Below, piece by piece: positions 33,678 to 43,240 of a DNA stretch of 64,000 bases; position 1 is the stretch's first letter, and each line of letters starts with the position of its first letter. The DNA is from Alnus glutinosa (Eukaryota; Streptophyta; Magnoliopsida; Fagales; Betulaceae), in contig NC_084891.1 in assembly GCF_958979055.1 (NCBI RefSeq), positions 23,624,001 through 23,688,000 of the forward strand, written 5' to 3'. Below the pieces are notes generated by a model. That model did not search any database. It was given only the letters and a program-made list of their open reading frames with translations, and was not told the DNA's origin. Position numbers and translations under genes: made by a program.

Positions 33678-34595
33678 ATGGCTTCTATTTACCATTTCAC
33701 CATTCTAGTCTCGCTTCTCTTGCTTTTCTCTCTTCCTAACCCTGCCATCGCCACCGAACGCAAGCTCTCTCTCGTTAAACAACAGCCGGTTATCCTCAAG
33801 TACCACAACGGCCCACTGCTGAAGGGAAATATCACCGTCAATCTCCTATGGTATGGCAAGTTCTCTCCAATCCAACGATCCATACTCGTGGACTTCGTGC
33901 TTTCTCTTAACGCCCGCAAAACCCCACAGCACCCCTCCGTCAAATCCTGGTGGAGTGCCACTGGGCTGTACAAAGGAGGCCCATGCACCCTCGCTCTAGG
34001 GAAACAATTCCTCGACGAAAAATACTCGCTCGGAAAATCGCTAACAAACGAGCAAATCGCCTACCTCGCTTCAAGAGCGGGGCACAAGAGCAATTCGATC
34101 AGCGTGGTGCTCACCTCGTCCGACGTGGCGGTCGAGGAGTTCTGCATGAGTGAGTGCGGGACACACGGGCACGCGCGGTACAAGAAGGTTAAGTATGCTT
34201 ACGCTTGGGTGGGCAACCCGGCGACTCAGTGCCCCGGCCAATGCGCGTGGCCGTTTCACCAGCCGATATACGGGCCGCAGACTCCGCCGTTGGTTGCACC
34301 AAACGGAGACGTCGGGATTGACGGTATGGTTATCAATCTGGGAACGGTGTTGGCGGGGGCGGTGACGAATCCGTTTGATAACGGGTACTATCAGGGTCCG
34401 GCGGAGGGGTCGTTGGAGGCGGTGTCGGCGTGCGCAGGTTTATTTGGGGAGGGGGCTTTTCCGGGATATCCGGGGAAGCTCTTGGTGGACAAAACGACGG
34501 GTGCGAGCTACAATGCGGTTGGGGTAAACGGCCGAAAGTATTTGCTGCCCGCAATGTGGGACCCACATTCCTCCAAGTGTAAAACATTGGTCTGA
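33678..34595 (+). CDS. EXORDIUM-like protein (Phi-1 family, EXL2/EXL4-like), intact
   Basis: A 305-residue intronless frame. The signal peptide spans about residues 1-25 (MASIYHFTILVSLLLLFSLP...AIA). The Phi-1 domain follows with KYHNGPLLKG (about 41-50), [76 protein letters not shown] and the end YLLPAMWDPHSSKCKTLV. It is shorter than the EXO copies and lacks their PPTAQTSV insert. The CKTLV ending and PIQRS motif resemble Arabidopsis EXL2/EXL4 more than EXO. Expected to be secreted to the cell wall. Its GC content is higher than the EXO copies, especially in the 3' half. Confidence 0.93.
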   Translation: MASIYHFTILVSLLLLFSLPNPAIATERKLSLVKQQPVILKYHNGPLLKGNITVNLLWYGKFSPIQRSILVDFVLSLNARKTPQHPSVKSWWSATGLYKGGPCTLALGKQFLDEKYSLGKSLTNEQIAYLASRAGHKSNSISVVLTSSDVAVEEFCMSECGTHGHARYKKVKYAYAWVGNPATQCPGQCAWPFHQPIYGPQTPPLVAPNGDVGIDGMVINLGTVLAGAVTNPFDNGYYQGPAEGSLEAVSACAGLFGEGAFPGYPGKLLVDKTTGASYNAVGVNGRKYLLPAMWDPHSSKCKTLV

Positions 34596-35049
34596 GATTA
34601 AAAAAAAAGAAAAAAAAAAAAAAAAAAGAAAAAGAGTGAGAGATAAAATATTTATATATACAAAATGTATGCGCTATAGCATTTTTATTATTATTATTAT
34701 TTTTTTTGTGTTTTCTCTGTTGTAGAGTTTTGCTCTACAACTAATTATAAGATACCAAAATATGTAAAAGAAAATTATAAATACTCATACTTATTTTTCT
34801 GAATAATTTAAGTACTCCATTCATATGTCCTTCATCAGAGCAATCTCACTGTGTGCAATCTCAAGCTACCATTTGTGACATTTTGTCCGCCTCAAACAAT
34901 TATTTCTTTTCAATATATAGATAGACACCTTCTATGGGCGTTTTGCGGTAATTTTTTTTCGCAATTAATTTGTTCAAAATCTTATGAAAAAAGAAAAAGT
35001 TTTAATAAAAGGCTTACGTCACACAATAACTTGGTTGGATAAACTTAAC
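34596..35049. other. EXL-a 3' flank
   Basis: After an A-rich run, the stretch 34800-34970 (CCATTCATATGTCCTTCATC, AGAGCAATCTCA, AAACAATTATTTCTTTTCAA) aligns with 40305-40331 plus 41112-41340 behind EXL-b. There it is split by a hAT insertion. Confidence 0.75.
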
Positions 35050-35270
35050 TCACCATTTTTCATTCATAAAATAGTTAATTTTACGGGCATGGTCGTAGTA
35101 AATGAGGAGGAGTCCTATTAGTATTTGGACTACTACCCTTAGGGACTGCAGGAGATTATTTTTGTGGAAGGATGATTTTTGTGGATATCAGCCTTGGTCA
35201 TGGCTAGATTCCTTTCGTCCCTAATTAATTAAGTGGCACTTGTGATGTAAAGATCAAATATTTTGGTTTT
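35050..35270. repeat. left remnant of EXL tandem unit 2
   Basis: Direct repeat of 32580-33045 without the 240-bp insertion. It marks where the second EXL unit began before about 3.6 kb came to separate it from EXL-b. Confidence 0.65.
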
Positions 35271-36500
35271 AATTTGTGGTATCCCGGCCCTTTTGTTTAT
35301 GTTATAAAATGTCTACTCAATTCAGTGTTATGGTGTGCAGGGCCGACTCGATACATTTTGAGACCTATGGATATTAGGTTAAGTGAGACTTTTATTTTTT
35401 ATTTTATATATATTTATATAATATTTTTATTTAAAAAATTAATTTTCTCACTTTTTGGAATGCAAAATTAGTTTTTTTAAATTCTTATTGGAATTTTGGC
35501 TGCTCAATGCTCATCAAAATGCCCAAAAAATCTCTACCCACAACATAATTGAATATTATTATTATTTTTATTATCACCATTATTTTTTTACAATAGAACG
35601 TTTTGAAGTTAGAAAATGGGTTTTATTTAAGAATGTCTATAATATTATTTGATTTTCTTATTTAATACTATCAAATTTTTAAGACTTATTTCAAGAATGA
35701 AATGTTGGAGAATTAAATGATATTAATGCTTTTTTATTACTTATTACTCTAATTTGGGGTATTAATTAAAGAAAATTTACTATAATTAATCTTTCAAATA
35801 TTTTCTTATAAAAAAATTCTTATTAATATTCATTAATTGGAAGCCTTAAACGACCGCTTGATTTTTTTCTATATAAAACCGGCCGTGCTAGCGTGTCATA
35901 GTTAAGCGGGGGCGCTAAAGTTTAGCCACCCCTCTATTACGAGGCAGCCACCCACTCTGATCTTGTTTGCCCCTCACCCTTAAGACAATGCATGTGTATA
36001 TCTTTTGTTAAGCTGTTATTATGTTATTATGCCATACATAGTGAAGTTCTTCCTAGAATTAATGAGGTACAGACTACAGAGAGATCAATTGGCCCCTTGG
36101 TTTTTATTTTAGGCGTAGTCCTTTTTAAAAATAAATTTAACCCCTCATTTACACTTTTACCCTTTCAAATGAAAATATTTGGTTGGTCCCTTACACAATC
36201 CATAAAGAGAGTATTTTAATCCCTATTGAATAAAACTAACAAAACAGGTTCACATGCCGAGTTTGAATTAAGTTGTTTGACCCGTCATCTCGTTAAGGGT
36301 CAACCCTAATACAACTAATTTAACTAAAAAATTTAGACCATTTAACTACAACACAACTCACTTAAATAAAGGGTTTACACGACATAACCACCTGTTTTTT
36401 AAACATGTGTCTCAAGATCAACATGTTCCGCCTGTCATTGGACATGAGAAAAATATGATGTACGCTGAGTAGGAAAAGTTTCACCTGTTTCGACGAACAA
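35271..36500. other. intergenic, AT-rich, no gene recognised
   Basis: No protein motif, tRNA or defined transposon end was found. A small GC-richer patch at 35880-35990 and a worn tract at 36230-36430 could be element relics. Confidence 0.45.
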
Positions 36501-36509
36501 TCAGAGTAA

Positions 36510-37075
36510 CCGATAAAAGTGGTGATTCACGGTGAGAGAGGAGAGTCTCCCTCCCACTCTCTGTATCAAAATTTTTGGATTGAGAATTTTAAATATCTTC
36601 AAAATCAGAACAACCCAGATGCACATGATGCAAAACTTAAACCTCCAAAAATTCACAAACATGAAGCAAACGAATGCAAACCTAGGGCTCCATCGTCCTC
36701 ACCGCCATACAATACAGCGGTGTTACGAACAACGATAAAGAGAATTGCTTATAAACCACGACGACATCGAAATAATCTTGACGGAGCTGGGTATATCCAC
36801 CCAAATCGCCTTCACTGGGAACCAAAGAAACAACTCCTCCGACAAAATCCTCGACAAGGACTTGATCTGACCGCAGCTCACAGTCCCTAAAATGTTCTGA
36901 TCATAATGAAATGGGTCGTTCTTGAAATTGGCTTTGCAAGACTGATCCAAAGGGCACCAGCTTGTGTTGCTGGTGATGTTGTTATTTGTAATGAAAGTAA
37001 TGGTGAGCAAGACAACGAGAAGGAACAGAAGAGAGTGAAGAGTGAAGAGTTCGAGAGTCTTCTGTTAGAGCTTTG
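36510..37075 (-). pseudogene. relic of a small secreted/membrane plant protein of unknown family
   Basis: On the minus strand a frame reads KTLELFTLHSLLFLLVVLL (a hydrophobic N-terminal segment), then a short linker, then SWCPLDQSCKANFKNDPFHY, ILGTVSCGQIKSLS and SEELFLWFPVKAIWVDIPSS. Further on, a second frame gives YFDVVVVYKQFSLSLF. The pattern (N-terminal membrane or signal segment, paired cysteines, then ELFLWFPVKxIxVDIPS) is familiar from small uncharacterised plant proteins, but I cannot name the family. Where the initiator should be there is CAG instead of ATG, and a frameshift near 36765 disrupts the C-terminal part, so it is a dead copy. It sits inside the EXL tandem unit and abuts the CACTA-2 element. 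Confidence 0.6.
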
Positions 37076-37365
37076 ATGTTTTATTATATTTTTCTAAGAA
37101 AAAAAAAATATTTGGGTTCCGTCTCACTAAAAAAAAAAATTTTGGATTTCTAGACGGTTTCAAACCGTCTAGAAATGGCAAAAAACCGTCTGGAACAAAG
37201 TCCAGACGGTTTTTTTTTGGACGGTTTTAAACCGTCCAAGATAATCCGTCGCTAATTTGAGTTGTGGACGGTTTGGCCGAAACGGTCTAAAATTAATTCT
37301 AAATGGTTTGGGCAAAACCGCCCATAATTAATTCTGGACGGTTTTGCCCAAAACCGTCCAGAATT

Positions 37366-37470
37366 ATTAATTATTAATATTTTTTTATTTAAAATTCATT
37401 TATTTATTTATCTAAAACCGTCCAGAATTATTAATTATTAATATTTTTTTATTTAAAATTCATTTATTTA
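37366..37470. repeat. tandem duplication within CACTA-2
   Basis: A unit of about 55 bp containing ACCGTCCAGAATTATTAATT and TTATTTAAAATTCATTTATT is present twice in direct orientation. Confidence 0.75.
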
Positions 37471-37483
37471 TTTATTAATATTA

Positions 37484-37664
37484 GAGTATACTACACATAA
37501 TCCTCTTGTCCACCTTTTGTCCTCCCAAAATTGATATGGCTCTTAAAATCACCATTGGATCAAAATTCAATAATGATCTATCATAAATTCAATAGTGATT
37601 TTAAGAGCCACATTAAATTTGGGAGGACAAAAGGAGGACAAGAGGATGATGTGTAGCATTACTC
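37484..37664. mobile_element. MULE-type MITE-D copy 2, nested in CACTA-2
   Basis: Starts GAGTATACTACACATAATCC and ends GATGTGTAGCATTACTC, with a perfect 9-bp target duplication TTAATATTA (37475-37483, 37665-37673). It is the same family as 21309-21490 (shared CTCTTGTCC, CTCTTAAAATCACC and GGGAGGACAAAA blocks). Confidence 0.88.
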
Positions 37665-37679
37665 TTAATATTAACATAT

Positions 37680-38160
37680 TAAACCCTAGCACAGTCCTCC
37701 GGCAAATCAGATCCCCTAGCACAGTCCTCCGGCAAATCAGATCTAGATCTGATTCGTGTTCTCCGACCTTCCTCGCCGGCGATCGGAAGCGGCGAGTACT
37801 GCGTGTTCTCCGGCTTCATGTTCTTCGGCGTCACTGGCGACGGGAACTTCTTGTTCTCTGGCTTTTTCTGGCGGTCCTCCGGCGACGGAAGCGGCGAGTA
37901 ATGCGTGAACCTGTCGACGTCTACGATCACCTTGGAGTTTTCGGCGGGCTTCCACTATGAGTTCTCCGGCAACTTGAAGGGCTGGGTCTCCGGCAGATCG
38001 CATCAGCGAGTGCGGCGACTCCATGTGAGTCTACAACACACGACTCTGAGTTCCTCGACGATTCTAAGTTCCTCGACGACGCGATCCGAGCTGGTGATCG
38101 ATCTGAGTTCTTCATGGTGCTTTGTTGTGTTGGTGTTGGTAACTTAGCTGGTACTGGTCT
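37680..38160. other. GC-rich cargo of CACTA-2, origin unknown
   Basis: Strikingly GC-rich against the element and its surroundings, and open in several frames on both strands. It contains a 30-bp direct repeat (CCTAGCACAGTCCTCCGGCA..., at 37684 and 37714) and two GGAAGCGGCGAGTA blocks (about 37786 and 37888). I do not recognise a protein. It may be transduplicated host sequence. Confidence 0.5.
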
Positions 38161-38577
38161 CCTTTTCGGTGGGGTGTAGGGAGGGAGGAGATTGAGGGAG
38201 GAGGGAAAGGCCCAAAGTTTTGGGGGCAAATTTTTTTATTTTTGAAATTGAATTGATCGAAGCTGTGTTCGTATAAATGCAAGAATTGAATGTAATTACA
38301 GACGGTTTGGGACCAAACCGTCTGTAAATTTGCATTTATGGACGGTTTTTTGAAAACCGTCTTTAATTTTTATAGACGGTTTGGTTAAAACCGTCTGAAA
38401 TTTTATGGACAATTTGATTAAACCGTCCATAAAATTTCAAACGGTTTGAACAAAATCATCTGAAAATGTAAATTTTTGGCAGTTTGGACTAAATCGTCCA
38501 CAATTTTTTTTTATAGACAGTTTTAGAAATCGTCTAAAAAAAAGGGGTCAACAATTCTTCTTTTTTTTGTAGTGTCT

Positions 38578-39240
38578 GACACGTTTACGTCAAACACTAA
38601 TTCTATTAGAGATCTATTATTTACTATCGAATTTATAAATCGTGTAAAATTCTTTTTTTTTTTTTTCCGCCAAAAAGAAAAACAAAAGACAAAATGAAAA
38701 AAGAGACGAGGTTATTAAAACAAAAGGATCAAGTCAAAGTATCAAACATCACAGACAGCCCTTTCTAGGATACACCTACCGTCTTAAATCCTCATTTTCT
38801 ATTTTTTTTTTTAGGTGTAAGGTAATAACAAAAGAAAACTAGGAGGATCTTTGCCACCCCCAAGCCAAATACCAGGTTCTAAAATAACTTTGGTACCACA
38901 ATTTTGTACCTTACGTTAAAAGTGAAATTTTAAATAAAATTGTAAAAAATTGCATTGTTTGGGAGTTTTTTTTTAAAAAGTAATTATAATTTGAAAGTGT
39001 AGAAAAATGTGTTTTTAAAAAAGTAATCACAATTTTAAAAGTTAAATTGCTATTTACAAAAAAACATAACTCCTTTTTTAAATCAAGATTTCAAATATCA
39101 CATTTTCAAATTATTTCCTGCTTTTAAGTTACTTAAAACTGCAAATCAAAACAAACCATAAACCAATTTAATTTGAAGTCTACATCAGAAGGCTGATTTG
39201 AAACCCCAACTTCTCAACAAGCTTCGTTACGACATGCCCA
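38578..39240. other. spacer; upstream part of EXL-b unit from about 38880
   Basis: From about 38890 (ACTTTGGTACCACAATTTTG) it aligns with the EXL-a upstream region from about 33125. Before that is AT-rich sequence without features. Confidence 0.6.
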
Positions 39241-39366
39241 CCACTCATCCTTTTGGCCGGCTATTACCACGTGCAGGTTTGTTCAAAATATAAACACTTC
39301 ATTTCACATTCTCTTCCATCAGCTCTCTCACGTTAATGCATGCATGCAATACCCGTACCACTCTCA
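39241..39366 (+). promoter_or_regulatory. EXL-b core promoter with G-box
   Basis: A G-box CACGTG (39268-39273), TATA-like AATATAAACAC (39287-39297) and TTTCACATTCTCTTCCATC leader, aligned with EXL-a upstream sequence. Confidence 0.55.
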
Positions 39367-40228
39367 ATGGCTTCTATTTACCATTTCACCACTCTAGTCT
39401 CGCTTTTCTTGCTTTTCTCTCTGCCAAACCCTGCCATCGCCACCGCACGCATGCTCTCTCTCGTTAAACAACAGCCGGTTATTCACAAGTACCACAACGG
39501 CCCACTTCTGAAGGGAAACGTCACCGTCAATCTCCTCTGGTACGGCAAGTTCTCCCCAATCCAACGCTCCATACTCGTGGACTTCGTACTTTCTCTTAAC
39601 GCCCGCAAAACCCCACACCGGCCACCACTCCGTCAAATCCTGGTGGAGTGTCACTGGGCAGTACAAAGGAGGCCCCTGCCACCTCGTCCTCGGGAAACAA
39701 TTCCTCAAACCGAAATAGTCACTCGGAAAGTCGCTAACAAACGAGCAAATAGCGTACCTCGCTTCAAGAGCGGGGCACAAGAACAATTCGATCAGCGTGG
39801 TGCTCACCTCAGCCGACGTGGCGGTCGAGGAGTTCTACATGAGCAAGTGCGGGACACACGGGCACGCGCGGTACAAGAAGGTGAAGTACGCTTACGCTTG
39901 GGTGGGCAACCCGGCGACTCAGTGCCCCGGCCAGTGCGCCTGGCCGTTTCACCAGCCTATATACGGGCTGCAGACTCTGCCATTGGTTGCACCTAACGGA
40001 GACGTTGGGATTGACGGTATGGTTATCAATCTGGGAACGGTATTGGCGGGGGCGGTGACGGCATGCGCGGGTGTATTTGGGGAGGGGGCTTTTTCGGGGC
40101 ATCCAGGGAAGGTCTTGGTGGACATAACAACGGATGCGATCTACAATACGGTTGGGGTAAACGGCCGCAAGTATTTGCTGCCCACAATGTGGGACCCACA
40201 TTCCTACAGGTGTAAAACATTGGTGTGA
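39367..40228 (+). pseudogene. EXORDIUM-like tandem copy, broken (EXL-b)
   Basis: Starts like EXL-a (MASIYHFTTLVSLFLLFSLP, then KYHNGPLLKG and NLLWYGKFSPIQRS), but a net insertion of about four bases near 39616-39626 moves the reading frame. The correct frame is resumed from about 39797 ([21 protein letters not shown]) to the normal KCKTLV end. A 60-bp in-frame deletion at about 40059 removes the segment equivalent to NPFDNGYYQGPAEGSLEAVS. The FC of FCMS is changed to FY. It cannot make a full Phi-1 domain, although two partial frames remain. Sequence similarity to EXL-a is still high, so loss is fairly recent. Confidence 0.85.
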
Positions 40229-40331
40229 TATTAAATATGTAAGAAAAAAAAATAAATGCTCATAGTTATTCAATTATAATTTTTTTTTCCCCCGAATTAT
40301 TCAACTCCATTCATATGTCCTTCATTAGAGC

Positions 40332-41110
40332 TAAGGATGTACAAGTGATTATAACTGACAGTTATTGTCTAAAATTGTTAATCGCTTAGGTGGAGGCGGT
40401 TATTTTAATTTTATAACCGACGGTTTTAAAACTGCTTTTTAATTTGAGCTTTGAACAGGTTTTCGGCAGGTTTTTGTGTAGGTTTTAACTGTTTTCAAAA
40501 AATAATTTAATAATTTTTGTACCATTTTTTTTTTATATATATAATTTTTGGGGAGCAAAGTCCTATATATCAACAAGAGATTTGGAAAAATAAAGATATT
40601 AGCTTTATTTAATTGAACTCTTTTTTTTTATCTTCCATTTTCTAGGTTTCTTAACGAGAAGAAGAATGGGATTAATATGTTTTTACCGTGCAATTGAGTT
40701 TCCAAACACCTATTTTGCATATGTTCATATACAATAAACCTTGTTTCACCATAAACGCTGCAACCCAGTAGATAAATTATATTTGGATGTTTAATTTTTC
40801 TCAACAAATTGACTTCATTCCGCAAATCCAAATGACAACTCAAGACCAAAACAATCAGGTCATAATACTAAATTTTTAAAAATCGTGTAAACAGGCTTGT
40901 TAGTCTGTTACACCTCAAAGTTGTAAACATAGTTTTTTTATTTAATATATATATATATATAGTTGGCGGTTAGCGGTTATTAACTGTTTTCCACAACTCC
41001 TATAACCGCTAACCACCTTTGCCTAGAGCGGTTAGAGGTTATTTATAACCGCTTTCGAAAACAGTTAGCGGTTGCGAGACGGTTATAACAGCTCCGTTTG
41101 TACACCCCTA
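40332..41110. mobile_element. hAT-type non-autonomous element with 8-bp TSD, carrying a kinase exon
   Basis: Left end TAAGGATGTACAA and right end TTGTACACCCCTA (inverted: TAGGGGTGTACAA), the familiar termini of a plant hAT group. The flanks are ATTAGAGC at 40324-40331 and 41111-41118. The uninterrupted site exists behind EXL-a (about 34835), where CATCAGAGCAATCTC runs through. Subterminal GCGGTTA/TAACCGC repeats are present. The interior carries a captured receptor-kinase exon on the minus strand. Confidence 0.88.
40687..40830 (-). pseudogene. captured receptor-like kinase exon fragment inside the hAT element
   Basis: The minus strand reads [20 protein letters not shown], then [20 protein letters not shown] and HG. 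This is the alphaC to hinge region of plant receptor-like kinases (NEVxLLxxIxHPNIVxLLGxS...ETRxIVYExMxNGSLExQLHG). It ends at a CACG|GTAAAA donor, as a genomic exon would. Only this exon is present, so the product could not be an active kinase. Likely captured host sequence (Pack-hAT). Confidence 0.75.
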
Positions 41111-41118
41111 ATTAGAGC

Positions 41119-41436
41119 AATCTCATTGTGTGCATAATACTTTTTTTTTTTTTTAATAAATATGTGCACACGCATTTGAATCATGGTAGTCGCGGTCAAA
41201 CAATTCTTGTCTAGATGACCATGAATGGGTTCATTTGTAAAGACTCTCAAGCTACCATTCGTGCATTTTTGTCCCCCTCAAACAACTATTTCTTTTCAAT
41301 AGATAGACAACTTCTATTGGTGTTTTGCGTTAAAATTAATAGAAAATTAGGAGCGTGTAAGGTTGTAATCTTGAGTATTTATTGTAGGAGCTTGACTCGA
41401 CAAAAAAAAATATACTAGCTCAAGCTTGACAAAAAT
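41119..41436. other. EXL-b 3' flank
   Basis: Aligns with 34840-34980 behind EXL-a, with some inserted sequence; no gene is seen. Confidence 0.65.
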
Positions 41437-41693
41437 TGTTAAGCACATAATGAGTCTCAACCTTCGTCACCTGTAACGCATGACTTAAAGCCCGAATAAT
41501 GAAGATGGTTGCAGTAATTCATCCAAGTGTAACGTACACAGCAGTAACGTACTCTCATCCAAGTGTAATGTAAACAACATTAATGTACGTAGCAGTAACG
41601 TGTAAAGTCTTTTTGTCTTTTTGTCTTCCTAACTGTTGTAATCTACAACTCATTTAAACTAATGAAAGCCCAATCAGATGGGCAAGTGAGGAA

Positions 41694-42452
41694 GAGAGCT
41701 GCTACAGGTACAAAAGGAAGCTTACAAAAAAATTTACAAACTGACGTGGAAGGTGATGTGGCTTATATTTATAACTGACGTGGCTTGGCTTATACGTACA
41801 AAGGGAAACTCGACCACCGGCGACGGAGAGAGATGGTCGGAAACCCAGAGATCCGGCCGGATCTTTGACCACCCCATCGGAGAAGACCACCGGGACGGAG
41901 GCGCTGTCGGCGATCTCCATTATAGTCGATACGATATCCGGTGAGATGGAAACGATGTGTATTGGGTTTCGGCGTTATGGGCACTTGGTCGTGGGTTTCA
42001 GATCCGGCCGGATCTCTCAAACCCACGCCGACCGAGCGTGGGTATGCGGCAGGAGATCCGGCCGGATCTCAGATCTGGCCAAGACGCACGCACGGCCGGA
42101 TCTCAGATCTGGCCGAGACGCACGCATGGCCGGATCTCAGATCTGGCCGAGACGCACGCACGGCCAGATCCGAGGTCCGGCCGGATTTCTCAAACCGACG
42201 TCGGCCGAACTTGGTGTTTCTGGCCGGATACGGTCAAAGATCTGGCCGGCCGGTGAGAGGGAGGAGAGGGGGGAGAGAGAGAGTGCCGGAGAAAGAGGGG
42301 GTGAGGGAAAAGGGAGAGAAACAGGCCAGGTGTTTTTTTTTTTTTTTAATGAGTATAAATGAATTTTTTAATTAATAAAATGCCACCTCAAATGCCAGGT
42401 CAGTTTGTAAAATTCTCTATGTAAGAGTTTCTAAGTACGTTTAGCATTTTCC
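41694..42452 (+). mobile_element. MULE-type MITE-X, left copy (X1), in copia-2 5' LTR
   Basis: A 759-bp element with imperfect terminal inverted repeats of about 70 bp (GAGAGCTGCTACAGGTAC at one end; GGAAAATGCTAAACGTAC read inward from the other; both run into TTTTACAAACTGAC-type sequence). Its interior is GC-rich with CCGGCCGG palindromes and a 34-bp tandem array at 42060-42161. The original 9-bp target duplication is AGTGAGGAA (41685-41693); its partner now lies inverted at 42474-42482 because the spacer was flipped. The long open frames inside are compositional and show no recognised protein. Confidence 0.88.
42060..42161 (+). repeat. three 34-bp palindromic tandem repeats in X1
   Basis: Each unit starts GGCCGGATCTCAGATCTGGC and ends in a GACGCACGCA stretch; the first 21 bases are nearly self-complementary. 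The mirror array lies in X2 at about 42773-42874. Confidence 0.85.
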
Positions 42453-42482
42453 AAGAATTTAATATGTGTAAGCTTCCTCACT
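42453..42482. other. inverted 30-bp LTR spacer between X1 and X2
   Basis: Reads AAGAATTTAATATGTGTAAG and on to CTTCCTCACT, the reverse complement of the LTR sequence found intact in the 3' LTR at about 47666-47694. Its two ends are the inverted partner copies of the outer target duplications AGTGAGGAA and TAAATTCTT. Confidence 0.88.
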
Positions 42483-43240
42483 GGAAAATGCTAAACGTAC
42501 TTAGAAACTCTTACATAGAGAATTTTACAAACTGACCTGGCATTTGAGGTGGCATTTTATTAATTAAAAAATTCATTTATACTCATTAAAAAAAAAAAAA
42601 ACACCTGGCCTGTTTCTCTCCCTTTTCCCTCACCCCCTCTTTCTCCGGCACTCTCTCTCTCCCCCCTCTCCTCCCTCTCACCGGCCGGCCAGATCTTTGA
42701 CCGTATCCGGCCAGAAACACCAAGTTCGGCCGACGTCGGTTTGAGAAATCCGGCCGGACCTCGGATCTGGCCGTGCGTGCGTCTCGGCCAGATCTGAGAT
42801 CCGGCCATGCGTGCGTCTCGGCCAGATCTGAGATCCGGCCGTGCGTGCGTCTCGGCCAGATCTGAGATCCGGCCGGATCTCCTGCCGCATACCCACGCTC
42901 GGTCGGCGTGGGTTTGAGAGATCCGGCCGGATCTGAAACCCACGACCAAGTGCCCATAACGCCGAAACCCAATACACATCGTATCCATCTCACCGGATAT
43001 CGTATCGACTATAATGGAGATCGCCGACAGCGCCTCCGTCCCGGTGGTCTTCTCCGATGGGGTGGTCAAAGATCCGGCCGGATCTCTGGGTTTCCGACCA
43101 TCTCTCTCCGTCGCCGGTGGTCGAGTTTCCCTTCGTACGTATAAGCCAAGCCACGTCAGTTATAAATATAAGCCACATCACCTTCCACGTCAGTTTGTAA
43201 ATTTTTTTGTAAGCTTCCTTTTGTACCTGTAGCAGCTCTC
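42483..43240 (-). mobile_element. MULE-type MITE-X, right copy (X2), inverted
   Basis: A 758-bp inverted copy of X1, differing by only a handful of bases and one homopolymer length. The outer 9-bp target duplication is TAAATTCTT (43241-43249), whose partner lies inverted at 42453-42461. Together X1 and X2 form arms of about 760 bp around a 30-bp loop. Confidence 0.88.

Larger units (their letters stand above)
37125..38574. mobile_element. non-autonomous CACTA transposon (CACTA-2) with 3-bp TSD
   Basis: Left end CACTAAAAAAAAAAATTTTGG and right end TTTTTTTTGTAGTG, flanked by TCT at 37122-37124 and 38575-38577. Dense subterminal repeats of AAACCGTCTAGA / GACGGTTT type line both ends, a different motif from CACTA-1. 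The interior holds a MULE-type MITE (37484-37664) and a GC-rich cargo of about 480 bp (37680-38160). No transposase remains. Confidence 0.88.

Noticed and set aside
41865-42375. Long overlapping open frames of 99-165 codons in MITE-X, mirrored in the other arm
   Set aside because: They arise from GC-rich palindromic tandem repeats, appear in three frames at once and have no family motif. Treated as compositional.
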